DNA of 59,575 nucleotides from the IMG/VR virus record IMGVR_UViG_3300008262_000198, positions 1-59,575 of that record, one strand, 5' to 3'. This stretch comes from a virus. This document shows, piece by piece, positions 28,439 to 37,311 of the stretch (positions are counted from its first letter, which is position 1; every line of letters starts with the position of its first letter). The notes beneath the pieces were generated by a model, which ran no database searches, had not been told where the DNA came from, and worked only from the letters and a program-made list of their open reading frames with translations. The position numbers and the translations under genes were made by a program.

Positions 28439-29334
28439 TATTGGGCGGTCTATAGTCCATAAAATAAACCATGAAAGTGGTATAAAGTGGAATACCTTGG
28501 TTTTGGTATTCTGCGGCTTGGGTAACCGAGCTCGAGTAGACAAACGAGATATCGTCTGACCTTTAGTACTGAGGGTAACACTGTAGGGAAAGTGGTTGGG
28601 CGATCAAGCGATGTGGGTCGTTTGGTTGAGGTGGGAACACCAATAAGAATAACTCGTAGAATTATTGCAAGAAATGTTGTTATCCGACTTCATAATTGCG
28701 TTTTTCAATATTATGGTTGTCTTAAAACCGAAAGGTATGTTAGTGTACAGGTGGTGCTGTTATTAACCTTAACCTTAGCCTACCAAGGCATGAGTTATGA
28801 AGATGAGCAAAAATATGGAGGTGGGGACATCTCAGAGGGTAGTTTAGTATTTAGCCGTTCAAAAGATGGCTGAGCTGGTGACGAACCACTACCTTCACAA
28901 TCCACAAACCAATAACTTGCATCCATTTAATTGCAAAATTAATAAATCAAGGAAAAGTGTTCGTCAGTTGTGGATGACAGGTCACTACATAGTCATGAGT
29001 TGTTCATGGCCATGAAGGGTCCCAAGCCCAACATGATTTTCACCAAAGTTCTCTAATCTCGCAAGGATTAATTGGGGTGGCAACCTCGAAGAGTGATGAG
29101 TAATGAGAGAGTGATTCACAACTTAAGGATTGGTTAATCTAATTGACCGTGACTGATTATTACTACTCAAAAGGTAGTGGATAAGGGAAGAATCAATAAT
29201 GTCCCAAAGATAATCACCCGAACGTGTAATCTCAGCGTTTTATTTTCCTGATTTTTATAAAATCATGGTGGTGGAGTAATAAAAAGATTTCATGCCGCAA
29301 GGCCCCAAAGGTTAGATTTTTCTAACCTTTTTTT
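28411..29334 (+). ncRNA. Large structured non-coding RNA, about 0.9 kb
   Basis: Between a tandem promoter with boxA and a strong intrinsic terminator (29307-29334) lie about 900 nt without credible genes; the base composition is richer in G than the coding sequence. Local hairpins are easy to see: GAATACC/GGTATTC (about 28490-28511), AATAA/TTATT around 28650, the palindrome TTCATGGCCATGAA near 29010, and ACTAC/GGTAGT near 29165. It lacks the conserved RNase P segments (such as GAGGAAAGTCC) and is not rRNA. Size, phage origin and position next to tRNA genes match the GOLLD and ROOL classes of giant RNA; I cannot test the consensus here. Confidence 0.7.
29307..29334 (+). terminator. Intrinsic terminator of the large RNA
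   Basis: AAAGGTTAGA/TCTAACCTTT perfect stem with TTTT loop, followed by T4-G-T5. Confidence 0.92.
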
Positions 29335-29366
29335 GTTTTTATATTTTTTTTATTTATATTATACCT

Positions 29367-30119
29367 ATGAGATTAATTTGTATATCAGACACACATTCTT
29401 TACATGAAAGAATGACACATAAAGTTGAAAAATATATCGATCCTGATCAAGACAATATACTCATCCATGCGGGGGATTGTACTAATATGGGTAGAGAACC
29501 TGAAATTATTGAATTTGTTTATTGGTATCAAAATTTAAAAGGATTTGATACCAAGATCTTTATTGCGGGTAATCATGATTTTGGTTTTGAACATTATAAT
29601 GGTCTTCGTCATAGTAATGAGGCACCTTGGTTACATCATATAATAAATGAGGAGAATTTATCTCAATCAGATGTCGTTTATCTTCATGATTCTGAATTTG
29701 TAATTGAACATCCGAAATTTTCAAGACCAATTAAATTTTATGGAAGTCCTTGGCAACCTGAATTTTATAATTGGGCATTTAATCTTCCAAGAAATGGTTG
29801 GGAGTTAGAACTTAAATGGAAAGAAATACCAGATGATACTGATATATTGATCACACACGGACCTCCACATGGTTGTAGAGATTTTACACCACAAAATTTA
29901 CAAGTTGGTTGTGAATTGTTGAGATATAGATTAGATACATTAAAACCACTTGTCCATGTGTTTGGACATATTCATCATGCATATGGTGGTGCATATATTG
30001 ATGATGTTTTATACATTAACGCATCAACATGTACAGAAAGATATGTCCCACGTAATAGACCTATTGTTGTTGATTTAAAAGAAGAAGATGGTAAAATAGT
30101 TACTACCTATATTGATTAA
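29367..30119 (+). CDS. Calcineurin-like metallophosphoesterase
   Basis: All metal-binding motifs of the family are present in this 250-residue protein: ICISDTHSLH (D-x-H), HAGDCTNMG (G-D), FIAGNHDFG (G-N-H-D), ITHGPPHG and VFGHIHHAYG (G-H-x-H). The layout is like the MPPED/YfcE-type enzymes that hydrolyse phosphodiesters or phosphomonoesters with two metal ions. Encoded between the large RNA and the tmRNA; in that setting, processing 2',3'-cyclic phosphates or RNA ends is conceivable, but the substrate is unknown. Confidence 0.9.
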   Translation: MRLICISDTHSLHERMTHKVEKYIDPDQDNILIHAGDCTNMGREPEIIEFVYWYQNLKGFDTKIFIAGNHDFGFEHYNGLRHSNEAPWLHHIINEENLSQSDVVYLHDSEFVIEHPKFSRPIKFYGSPWQPEFYNWAFNLPRNGWELELKWKEIPDDTDILITHGPPHGCRDFTPQNLQVGCELLRYRLDTLKPLVHVFGHIHHAYGGAYIDDVLYINASTCTERYVPRNRPIVVDLKEEDGKIVTTYID

Positions 30120-30160
30120 GTTTTTCATTTTTATATGATATTTATATATAAACAATATCT

Positions 30161-30361
30161 ATGAAAAATATAATTGATTTTTTAAAAAACCTATTAACAA
30201 AAAAATCTGAAGAAGTTATTTCAGAAATAAAACAAAAGGTTGTATCTGAAATAAAGGGTGAACCTGAGAAAGTAGAAGAACCTGTTAAGGTTGAGGAACC
30301 AAAAGAAGAAATCGTCGAAGAAAAACCCAAAAAAAGAGGTAGAAAGAAAAAGGTAGATTAA
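30161..30361 (+). CDS. Small charged protein with AT-hook-like end
   Basis: The 66-residue product has an amphipathic helix at the start (MKNIIDFLKNLLTKKSEE), a Pro/Glu/Val/Lys-rich middle (VEEPVKVEEP) and a basic end KKRGRKKK, similar to an AT-hook (R-G-R). It may touch DNA or RNA. A terminator follows within 25 nt. Confidence 0.62.
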   Translation: MKNIIDFLKNLLTKKSEEVISEIKQKVVSEIKGEPEKVEEPVKVEEPKEEIVEEKPKKRGRKKKVD

Positions 30362-30383
30362 TAAAAAAAATAAAAGATAAATT

Positions 30384-30412
30384 GGGTTAAATTTTTATTT
30401 AACCCTTTTTTT
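30384..30412 (+). terminator. Intrinsic terminator before the tmRNA promoter
   Basis: GGGTTAAAT/ATTTAACCC with TTTT loop and T7. Confidence 0.88.
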
Positions 30413-30415
30413 GTC

Positions 30416-30440
30416 TATATTTGTGAAAGTTCTTTAAAAT
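30416..30440 (+). promoter_or_regulatory. Promoter with boxA-like element for tmRNA
   Basis: TATATTTG (30416-30423) followed by GTTCTTTAAAAT (30429-30440); the tmRNA begins 3 nt later. Confidence 0.75.
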
Positions 30441-30442
30441 AT

Positions 30443-30835
30443 GGGGGTGTCCAGGTATTGATTGGCGTTTATATGGTAAATGGGCACGTAGTCAGATGTC
30501 ATCTATGACTTAAATCTACGGTGGTAAAAATCAAACGGCAACGTTTACAACAACATGGAAATTGCAGGTATCCTTGCAACTTCTAAAGTAGCTGCTTAAT
30601 AAGTACCTACTGTCGGGTCGGTTAGGACATATAACCCAGGAACAGAAGTCCGTTATACGGGTCACAGGTCAGAGCTCGTTTAAAATAATTCTGAGACCAA
30701 GTTGTTTGTAGGTAGGTTTCTCACATATATCAAACCTAATATTTTGGAACATTGAGAACCAATGTTATACTAAACGTGTAGTCCATCTATTGTATGGCGA
30801 ACAAGACAAGGGTTCGATTCCCTTCACCTCCACCA
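30443..30835 (+). ncRNA. ssrA: tmRNA (ssrA)
   Basis: The ends fold into the tRNA-Ala-like half: GGGGGTG pairs with CACCTCC, the T-arm is AAGGG-TTCGATT-CCCTT and CCA is encoded. Inside, a short reading frame from GGC at 30537 gives the 20-residue tag GNVYNNMEIAGILATSKVAA, followed by two TAA codons. Pseudoknot-like pairings fill the rest. The RNA rescues stalled ribosomes and marks the unfinished protein for proteolysis. The tag is long for a tmRNA and ends in VAA rather than the usual LAA. Confidence 0.93.
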
Positions 30836-30841
30836 AAAATT

Positions 30842-30868
30842 AAACCCATCGAATTCGATGGGTTTTTT
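30842..30868 (+). terminator. Intrinsic terminator of tmRNA
   Basis: AAACCCATCGAA/TTCGATGGGTTT perfect palindrome and T6. Confidence 0.9.
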
Positions 30869-30896
30869 ATTTATAATAACTGAGGTTTATAAACGA

Positions 30897-30990
30897 ACAA
30901 AGAGGTCTTTAGGACCCCTTTGTCGAGATTTGGAATACCCCCTTTCGTTTTTTTCGAGTTATCATCTAATGGCGACCAAACCATTAAACT
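30897..30990. other. Hairpins between tmRNA and convergent virion operon
   Basis: About 140 nt without genes. ACAAAG-GGTC pairs with GACC-CTTTGT (30897-30923), and a nested stem GAGTT/AACTC enclosing AATGG/CCATT lies at about 30957-30992. Neither has a T-run on either strand, so they may be mRNA 3'-end stabilisers or a small RNA. Confidence 0.4.
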
Positions 30991-31008
30991 CTAATATAAA
31001 TATCTAAT

Positions 31009-31959
31009 TTAATAGTTTTGTGCTATTGTTTTCAAAAAATTTAATCCAAATTGACTATTCATATCCATTAAACCACCACCCTGTTGTTGTAGATTCTCTT
31101 GTCCATTAATCCCTAATCTATCAATTTGGACCAAATCTTCTTGACTTGTTGATTGATTAACAACTTGTGAAAATCTTGGATCGTTTGCCAATTTTTCTCT
31201 AAATTGTTCATCTTCATTGAATTTCTTTTCAAACGCATCAAAACTCGGTAATCCAAACATGGCTAAAACACCATTAGCGATTATAAATTGTTTTACCATA
31301 TTTCTTCTACCACGTCTTGCAGGCATAACTACGTTCCACCAATTAGATAACCAAGTACTTGGTGCTTTTCCTGTTTTTGCAATATATTCTGCCAATTTTT
31401 CTCCTTGAAAGAAATTTTTAAAACCTGTACTAAATTTTCCACCAGCAGAGATCGTAGATCCAATCTGTTTACCTAATCCAACAGGTCTTTGTAATATTTT
31501 ACCAATCGCGGTTGTGTGTTCCGCCATTGCATGTCTTAATCCACCAGCGGCTTTGGTACCAATAATTGGTACTTTTTCTAAACTTCTAATTGTGTTGGTA
31601 ACAGGTGCGGAATTTATGTATTTACCTAACTCAACATATTTTTTTGCGAACGTTGGATTTTTAGCCGCAAAGGCAACTAAGTTATCTGTATTTTTCAACG
31701 CACCTCTCGCAATAGGACTTTTAAGTAGTCTAATTATTGGTTTAGCGAAAAAATCACCCACTGTCGGTATTAGTGCAATTAACATTAAACCAGCGTAAAG
31801 ATATTCCTTTTTGTATATGTAACGAATAATCAATATAATGTCAGCAACCTCACCTATCACAGGTATAAAACCTGCGATCATTAATGCATTTTCTAAACCA
31901 TCTTCTTTTAGTAGTTGTTTAGATTCTAAGATTTCCTTTTTTGTATAAATTCTAGACAT
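31009..31959 (-). CDS. Membrane-active putative virion protein with (L/I)xE tag
   Basis: The 316-residue protein starts MSRIYTKKEILESKQLLKE, ending in L-K-E, a candidate prohead protease site. Then come hydrophobic segments: ALMIAGFIPVIGEVADIILIIRY and YAGLMLIALIPTVGDFF, similar to the glycine-rich hydrophobic parts of pre-toxin and pore-type domains. The rest is amphipathic, with a Gln-rich end. It is the last gene of a minus-strand operon of tagged proteins and may insert into the host membrane during DNA entry (inference). Confidence 0.7.
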   Translation of the reverse strand: MSRIYTKKEILESKQLLKEDGLENALMIAGFIPVIGEVADIILIIRYIYKKEYLYAGLMLIALIPTVGDFFAKPIIRLLKSPIARGALKNTDNLVAFAAKNPTFAKKYVELGKYINSAPVTNTIRSLEKVPIIGTKAAGGLRHAMAEHTTAIGKILQRPVGLGKQIGSTISAGGKFSTGFKNFFQGEKLAEYIAKTGKAPSTWLSNWWNVVMPARRGRRNMVKQFIIANGVLAMFGLPSFDAFEKKFNEDEQFREKLANDPRFSQVVNQSTSQEDLVQIDRLGINGQENLQQQGGGLMDMNSQFGLNFLKTIAQNY

Positions 31960-31966
31960 TTCAATT

Positions 31967-32587
31967 TTATTTATGGATTAATTTACAAAAGGGTTGACTA
32001 ATCGCCTCACCTAAACCAGTATTTCTTATCATTTCACCTGAAAGGTTACCTAATATTGATCCAGGTATACCTGAAAATCCATCATTATTTCTATTTAGAC
32101 CAAATAATGTAGACACACCTGCTCTAAGTGATACCTCAACAACAGCATCCATAATATGTGGAGCATGTTTTAAACAAGTGGGACTATCTTTAAAAATTCT
32201 AATAAAATCAATTGGACTTAAATCAGCAAATGCCTGAGATAAAGTTGTTGACCAACCAGGACTAACACCCATGTATCTTAAAACCCAATTTATTGCCAAT
32301 TCCTTTAAAAATGAAATACCACCTTCTTTTGCTAAATCACCAAAATCAAGTTTATCTAAACCAAGAGATGTTGGTAATGAAAATTCTTTTAATAATTGAT
32401 CATTTACTTCTTTTTCAGTATATCCTTCATTTATCAATTTAATAGATGTATTAAAACATTCTTTTAAATAAATGTTAGGATCATCAATATCTCTCAAATG
32501 TGAAAAAGATTCATTAAGATTAGATTTTCTTTTTTCATTTAATTTTTTACTAACTATACTCTTAGTATCTATTACTATTTTTTTCAT
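31967..32587 (-). CDS. Putative virion protein with (L/I)xE tag
   Basis: The 206-residue protein begins MKKIVIDTKSIVSKKLNE, ending in L-N-E at residue 18. The body contains SFLKELAINWVLRYMGVSPGWSTT and TCLKHAPHIMDAVVEVSLRAG, mainly helical and slightly hydrophobic. It lies 7 nt from the next gene. I recognise no family. Virion location is inferred from the tag and the operon. Confidence 0.68.
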   Translation of the reverse strand: MKKIVIDTKSIVSKKLNEKRKSNLNESFSHLRDIDDPNIYLKECFNTSIKLINEGYTEKEVNDQLLKEFSLPTSLGLDKLDFGDLAKEGGISFLKELAINWVLRYMGVSPGWSTTLSQAFADLSPIDFIRIFKDSPTCLKHAPHIMDAVVEVSLRAGVSTLFGLNRNNDGFSGIPGSILGNLSGEMIRNTGLGEAISQPFCKLIHK

Positions 32588-32588
32588 T

Positions 32589-34622
32589 TTAGAATTCTGC
32601 GTTTGAGTTAATCCATTTATATTTCATATCACCATCCCCTTTATCGACTTGTTTTGTTTCTACATATCCCTTATCTTCTAAATATTTGTTTAATATGTAG
32701 TAATCATTACCCGATAATTGTTTTCCTCTCCATACTGCGGCCAATCCTTTTTTAGGCCATCTTTTTCTTTTAATTAATTTATTACTAGCCAATAATTCCT
32801 GTAATCTGTTTTCATCATATACAGGTTTAATTGGTGTTGGAGGAGGAGGTGCAGGTGTTGGTGCAACTGTAGGTGCTGGTGTTGCAGTAGGTCCTGGTAC
32901 TGGTGTGCCGGTTGGACTTGGGTTTTTACCACAAATCTCTTTTTTAACATAATCGTAAACTTCTTTAGTTATAGGATTAATTGGCATCTTCACACCTCTT
33001 TTTTCAATGATTTCCTCTCTAAGTTTCGCCATCGTTTTAGGTCCAAAATAACCTTTTTGACTTGGTAAATCTAAACATGCTTGTATTTCGGCTATTTTTT
33101 CATTTCTACATCCGAATTCAAACGGGAAATCTTTACATTCTTTATATGGTACCGGTTCTTTTGTTGGTCTAGGTTCTTTTGTTGGACCAGGTACAGGAGG
33201 TACAGGACCATCTGTTGGTTTTGGTTGACCATCCCAAGTAATTTCAACACCACCTAAATCACCGGTATTGGTACCACCTCCACCGCCTTTACCACTTTCA
33301 ATTTGGTTTATTAATGAATACATCTCTTGTTTGGCTCTAACAGATGATGCGTTTACTGTGTAGATATAATCTAATGATTTTTTTAGACTACCACCACCTA
33401 AACCTGATGCTTGGTATAGTTTCAAGAATTCTTTACCATTAGCACTTCCAGCATATTTTTTAAGTAATGCTAATGCACTTTGTAAATCACTACCTGAAAC
33501 AGGGAAATCCAATAAATCAATCATTGTTTCAACATCATTATCTATTGATGAAGTTGCTGCCTCATTTATATCTTCATCTATAGTTTGGATGTTACCACCT
33601 TTACATTTCCAACTACCCATGGCCCCCGTCTCTGTATTCATTACTCTACCATTTGTGAAAAATTGTACTCCTTTAGGATATTCACTTGATTTAACAATAA
33701 CCCAAACTTGGCCAGTTGAACTTGTCTCTACTTTACCTTGTTGTTTATTTATTAAATCTTGAATACATGGTGCCCATTGTCCATCATTTGGTGGTGGTGT
33801 TGGTGGGAAATCTTCTGGAACAGTTTCTCCACTATCTGCCATCATCCACCATAAGGCCGCTGCAGTTAAACCACCGGCTAGACCCCATTTTAATATATCT
33901 TTCCAACTCTTTCCTTGTTTTATCCAAATAATTATTTTAATATACCAAGGTCTTGGAATTGGTGGTGGCGGTACCGGTGGTGGTTTTGGTAAAGTTATCT
34001 CTCCACCGCCAGTTTTTTTAATTCTTCTATTTATGGCTTTATCAACTGCTTTAGTTGATACCCCGCCTCCCGATTTCATTTCTCTCGCACCTTTTTGAAG
34101 TAATGCCTCCGCTTCTTTAGCGGACATTCCATATGTTTTTTGTAATGTTTCAGATGCCAATTTAAAGTTTTCAGGATTTGCTGGCATTGCACCTCCTTTA
34201 GGATAAACCTTTTTTAGAATTTCTTTAAATGTTGGTGATTCACCAATAAGACCTTTTAATTTTAGTGCAATTTCAGGAACTTTATTTGCTTGTTTAATTA
34301 CAAGAAATTTCTCAGCAGTACTGAGAGCCCCTGCTTCACCCGGTGCCTTTTTCATTGCGATTAATAACTCGTCAGCGGTTTTAAATCTAGAAAGTGCGGG
34401 TATTTCATTTTTTAATGTGGAAAATAAACCTTTTTCTGATTTTAAAATACTACCGATTGCTTCAATACCTTGTTGAGCAACTTTTGTTACTTGTTCTTCA
34501 ATATTTTCAGGATTTTCTTCTTCTGATACCTCGATATTGGGATCTTCATTTTCTAATTTATCATTAACTGATTCAACTAATGATATCATTTTTCTAATTA
34601 ATAATGCGTCTCTATTTTCCAT
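32589..34622 (-). CDS. Putative virion protein with peptidoglycan-binding-like domain
   Basis: The 677-residue protein starts MENRDALLIRKMISLVE, ending in L-V-E (residue 17). A single hydrophobic span WGLAGGLTAAALWWMMAD lies near residue 255, after a Pro-rich stretch; Pro/Thr-rich linkers recur. Near residue 515 the segment KIAEIQACLDLPSQKGYFGPKT is typical of the PG_binding_1 fold (repeat L...G...D/G-x-x-T). An internal protein that binds the cell wall and spans a membrane would suit DNA delivery through the Gram-negative envelope. No lytic catalytic residues are visible. Confidence 0.72.
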   Translation of the reverse strand: MENRDALLIRKMISLVESVNDKLENEDPNIEVSEEENPENIEEQVTKVAQQGIEAIGSILKSEKGLFSTLKNEIPALSRFKTADELLIAMKKAPGEAGALSTAEKFLVIKQANKVPEIALKLKGLIGESPTFKEILKKVYPKGGAMPANPENFKLASETLQKTYGMSAKEAEALLQKGAREMKSGGGVSTKAVDKAINRRIKKTGGGEITLPKPPPVPPPPIPRPWYIKIIIWIKQGKSWKDILKWGLAGGLTAAALWWMMADSGETVPEDFPPTPPPNDGQWAPCIQDLINKQQGKVETSSTGQVWVIVKSSEYPKGVQFFTNGRVMNTETGAMGSWKCKGGNIQTIDEDINEAATSSIDNDVETMIDLLDFPVSGSDLQSALALLKKYAGSANGKEFLKLYQASGLGGGSLKKSLDYIYTVNASSVRAKQEMYSLINQIESGKGGGGGTNTGDLGGVEITWDGQPKPTDGPVPPVPGPTKEPRPTKEPVPYKECKDFPFEFGCRNEKIAEIQACLDLPSQKGYFGPKTMAKLREEIIEKRGVKMPINPITKEVYDYVKKEICGKNPSPTGTPVPGPTATPAPTVAPTPAPPPPTPIKPVYDENRLQELLASNKLIKRKRWPKKGLAAVWRGKQLSGNDYYILNKYLEDKGYVETKQVDKGDGDMKYKWINSNAEF

Positions 34623-34639
34623 TTTTTTATTTTTTATTT

Positions 34640-35923
34640 TTATTGCATTTTATTTAATAAATTTGCCATATCATCCTCCACACCTTGTTTTATTTGTTCA
34701 TCGGGTATTGCACTTGCGATTTTTGTTAAGTCTTCCTGTGATGCTACCGATCCATCTTCTCCTTTATTTTTACCGGCAAAATATTGTGCTCCCTTTTCCA
34801 TACCCTTCATCGCCACAGCGGTACCCCCACCCCATGTTAAACCTTTTCTTACTGCCGTTGCGGTACTAACAGGACCTTTACCCTTTAGTGCGGCGTTTAT
34901 TGGTTTTGTAAAATCTTTTTGAATGAATTTTTTACCAAGTGAGGTTAAAGTCTCGGCACCTTGAACTCCCGCCTTTTGTGCTGCAGGTGCAAAAACATTT
35001 TTCATATTTTCTAAAACTTTACCAACACCTGATTTAAATGAAGAAATCATACCTGCTGCTTTTGGTCCGAAAGCCTTAGCGATCCATTCTAATGGTTTTA
35101 TTAATATATTCATTATACCACCAAGACCTTTACTTAAAACAGTAATGATTGGTTGTAAAATTTTTCCACCAACTTTCATAACACTACCACCCGCAGCTTT
35201 AAAGGCCGCTTTAAGACCTTTGGCAGCACCAGAAAAAAGAACACCCGCTAAACATACTGCGAGATCAATATAAGTCCATACACTTTTTGAATCAGTTTTA
35301 CCACTTAATAATTGATAAACTTTCCAAACAAATAGAATACCCCAAACTATACCTGTGGCTAATTTACCAATACCTAATGCGGTTAATGCCACGTCCAAAC
35401 CGATACCAACAGGACTCATCATGAAATGTTCTATTTTTTCCATTATCCATGGTAATCCTTTATTTAACACCCATGCACCCGCATCTTTTATACCTTGCCA
35501 AGCTTTTCCCGCAACTTCTTTTGTTTTATCCCAAAGATCACCAAAAAAACCCTCAGCAAGTGTTGGATATTTTTGAGATATTTTATTTTTTACAAATTCC
35601 CAAGAATCAGTTATAACTTGTTCAGTTGATAATGAATTGATTGATTCTATGATTAAATTTCTACCAAATTTTATTTCATATTCCATTATTATATTCATAT
35701 CCGATTCCATCAAACGATATAATAATTTTCTTATATTACTAAATAACTGTGTAGATTCCATTATTGAATGTCTATAAATGAATATACTTTGATTTTTAAA
35801 CATTTCACAAATAAAAAATGGATTTGGGTTATTAATATCAGTATATAACCCTGTTTCTACATCAATAATTCGATTTAAACCCGAAACATACCTACCATCT
35901 CTTGTGAATAATAAATCTTCCAT
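34640..35923 (-). CDS. Amphipathic putative virion protein
   Basis: The 427-residue protein has an N-terminal 54-residue part (LLFTRDGRYVSGLNRIIDV), then a Met at residue 55 that opens MESTQLFSNIRKLLYRLMES, which looks like the tag of its neighbours, with L-M-E. The translation start could thus be at 35761. The rest has many glycine-rich hydrophobic helices (VGIGLDVALTALGIGKLA, AVCLAGVLFSGAAKGLKAAF). It resembles the 286-residue protein at 50345 in composition. Probably a membrane-penetrating internal protein; no enzymatic motif. Confidence 0.68.
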   Translation of the reverse strand: MEDLLFTRDGRYVSGLNRIIDVETGLYTDINNPNPFFICEMFKNQSIFIYRHSIMESTQLFSNIRKLLYRLMESDMNIIMEYEIKFGRNLIIESINSLSTEQVITDSWEFVKNKISQKYPTLAEGFFGDLWDKTKEVAGKAWQGIKDAGAWVLNKGLPWIMEKIEHFMMSPVGIGLDVALTALGIGKLATGIVWGILFVWKVYQLLSGKTDSKSVWTYIDLAVCLAGVLFSGAAKGLKAAFKAAGGSVMKVGGKILQPIITVLSKGLGGIMNILIKPLEWIAKAFGPKAAGMISSFKSGVGKVLENMKNVFAPAAQKAGVQGAETLTSLGKKFIQKDFTKPINAALKGKGPVSTATAVRKGLTWGGGTAVAMKGMEKGAQYFAGKNKGEDGSVASQEDLTKIASAIPDEQIKQGVEDDMANLLNKMQ

Positions 35924-35943
35924 GTTATATAAATATATTGATT

Positions 35944-36201
35944 TTACTTAAGTGGATTTCCTTTACCTCTTTTTAATATAGATCCAACAACATCACTCCA
36001 TTTAGTTACACCAACTTGATTTGATGGTCCTCTAGTTACACCACTTTCCCATTTACCAACTTGTGGATATCCCGAACCCCCACCACTTGATGATGTACCC
36101 GCACTAGGTGCTGCTGCCGCATCTTGTTCACTTATCTCTTCTTCCTCCAAATCTTTAGAGAGAATTAGTTTAAGTTGTTTTTCATTTATTAAAACTTTCA
36201 T
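35944..36201 (-). CDS. Small tagged protein
   Basis: The 85-residue product consists of the tag-like start MKVLINEKQLKLILSKDLEE and a Ser/Gly/Ala-rich remainder. Because the tag makes up a quarter of the protein, cleavage by the prohead protease would leave about 65 residues (packaged peptide). It heads the 36.2-31.0 kb operon. A GTATTTATAG motif lies a few bases before the ATG. Confidence 0.68.
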   Translation of the reverse strand: MKVLINEKQLKLILSKDLEEEEISEQDAAAAPSAGTSSSGGGSGYPQVGKWESGVTRGPSNQVGVTKWSDVVGSILKRGKGNPLK

Positions 36202-36204
36202 CTA

Positions 36205-36214
36205 CTATAAATAC
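36205..36214 (-). promoter_or_regulatory. Putative late promoter motif
   Basis: Coding-strand GTATTTATAG, 3 nt before the ATG at 36201. The extreme closeness means a leader of a few bases at most, or that the motif acts on translation. Confidence 0.5.
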
Positions 36215-36251
36215 TTAAATTTTCTTGTTTTTTATACCATAAACTAAAAAA

Positions 36252-36620
36252 TTATTCATCATATATTGTCTCATCAATTTTTGAAAACATTTTAACAAAC
36301 TGTCCCGCTTTTGCATTAGCTTCATCTTCAATCTCACCACCAATATCTGGCGGCTTAACTTTTAAACGACCTTGTTCGTATTGTTTATGATGGACAAGTT
36401 CATGTGCTAAACTTCTCATTACATCAACAAGTGCCCTATTTTTAGCATTAACTTTAATTATTTTATTTTTTTTAGTGTAGTCATAGCTAGCAGTAGTCTT
36501 TAATTCTTTTCTACCATTTTGAATAGAAATAGTTGGCACTGTTTTTAAATCCAATTCCTTTTTAACGAATTTTACAAATTCTTGTAATTTCTTCTTTTTT
36601 TCGTCAGATAAAAATTCCAT
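36252..36620 (-). CDS. Zincin-like metalloprotease domain protein
   Basis: I place the start at the internal ATG at 36620 (MEFLSDEKKKKLQE), since upstream codons overlap the preceding gene's stop. The protein of about 122 residues carries SLAHELVHHKQYEQG, the H-E-x-x-H metal-binding motif of zincins, followed by a helix with EIEDEANAKA that may supply the third ligand (Glu). Small proteins of this type are common in large phages; the substrate is unknown. A second one is at 43910. Confidence 0.75.
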   Translation of the reverse strand: MEFLSDEKKKKLQEFVKFVKKELDLKTVPTISIQNGRKELKTTASYDYTKKNKIIKVNAKNRALVDVMRSLAHELVHHKQYEQGRLKVKPPDIGGEIEDEANAKAGQFVKMFSKIDETIYDE

Positions 36621-36631
36621 AAATATAAATA

Positions 36632-36871
36632 TCACAAACTTACCCGTTCGGGTAAATCGTTTTCTTTTAAATATTCAGATAATAATTCAATTACAAATTC
36701 TTCATCAATATCTAATATATCGTGTTCAGATATTATCGTTGGACTATAATATTCTATGGAATCAAATTCAATGTCTAATACTCTATAAAAATTATCACCG
36801 TCTTCTTCGGTTGAGAATTCAACATGTAGAGTACTTTTTTCTTCTGTGTAGTAATACTCGTGTATAACCAT
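36632..36871 (-). CDS. Small acidic protein of unknown function
   Basis: The 79-residue product alternates beta strands (STLHVEFSTEEDGDNFYRVLDIEFD) and ends with an acidic helix. It precedes the zincin gene with stop and start close together. No recognised family. Confidence 0.6.
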   Translation of the reverse strand: MVIHEYYYTEEKSTLHVEFSTEEDGDNFYRVLDIEFDSIEYYSPTIISEHDILDIDEEFVIELLSEYLKENDLPERVSL

Positions 36872-36968
36872 TCTAAATATGTGGATTACGTAAACTTAAT
36901 TAAAAAATAATTATGTTGATTTTTATCAAAAACCATAAATAATTGAATTATTCTAAATAATTACTAGT

Positions 36969-37298
36969 ATGATGGATTGGTATATTATAGAATATTTGTA
37001 TCCTGAATCATTTAAAAGATTCATTGACGTAACATTCCCAAATATTGGTATTGTAAGTACTAATTCTTTATCGTTTTATAAAACAAAAAATTTATACAAT
37101 TTTTTTGACAAAGAAGGTTTATATTTTAATGTCGAACAATGTTGTCCAAAAAGATGGATTTATACAATATCAATAAAAAATATAATAGTGCTCGGACCAA
37201 TTAATTTAAAAGAAAATACCAAAGAGGATATCGAAATAGAGGGATTTACGGAGTGTTTTAAAATACTAGATAAAATTCTAATAACCCATCAATTATAA
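36969..37298 (+). CDS. Small protein of unknown function
   Basis: The 109-residue product contains aromatic-rich strands (WYIIEYLYPESFKRF, LYNFFDKEGLYFNVEQCCP) and IYTISIKNIIVLGP. I do not recognise it. It is in a short plus-strand operon with the 37312 gene. Confidence 0.6.
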   Translation: MMDWYIIEYLYPESFKRFIDVTFPNIGIVSTNSLSFYKTKNLYNFFDKEGLYFNVEQCCPKRWIYTISIKNIIVLGPINLKENTKEDIEIEGFTECFKILDKILITHQL

Positions 37299-37311
37299 AT
37301 GTATTTATAAT

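Noticed and set aside
28592-28873. Plus-strand frame of 93 codons in the large RNA
   Set aside because: Composition and start context are poor, and it sits inside a transcript with boxA and dense structure.
28411-29334. Large RNA as RNase P RNA or rRNA
   Set aside because: The conserved RNase P segments (GAGGAAAGTCC type, ACAGAAACCC type) are absent, and length and sequence fit no rRNA.
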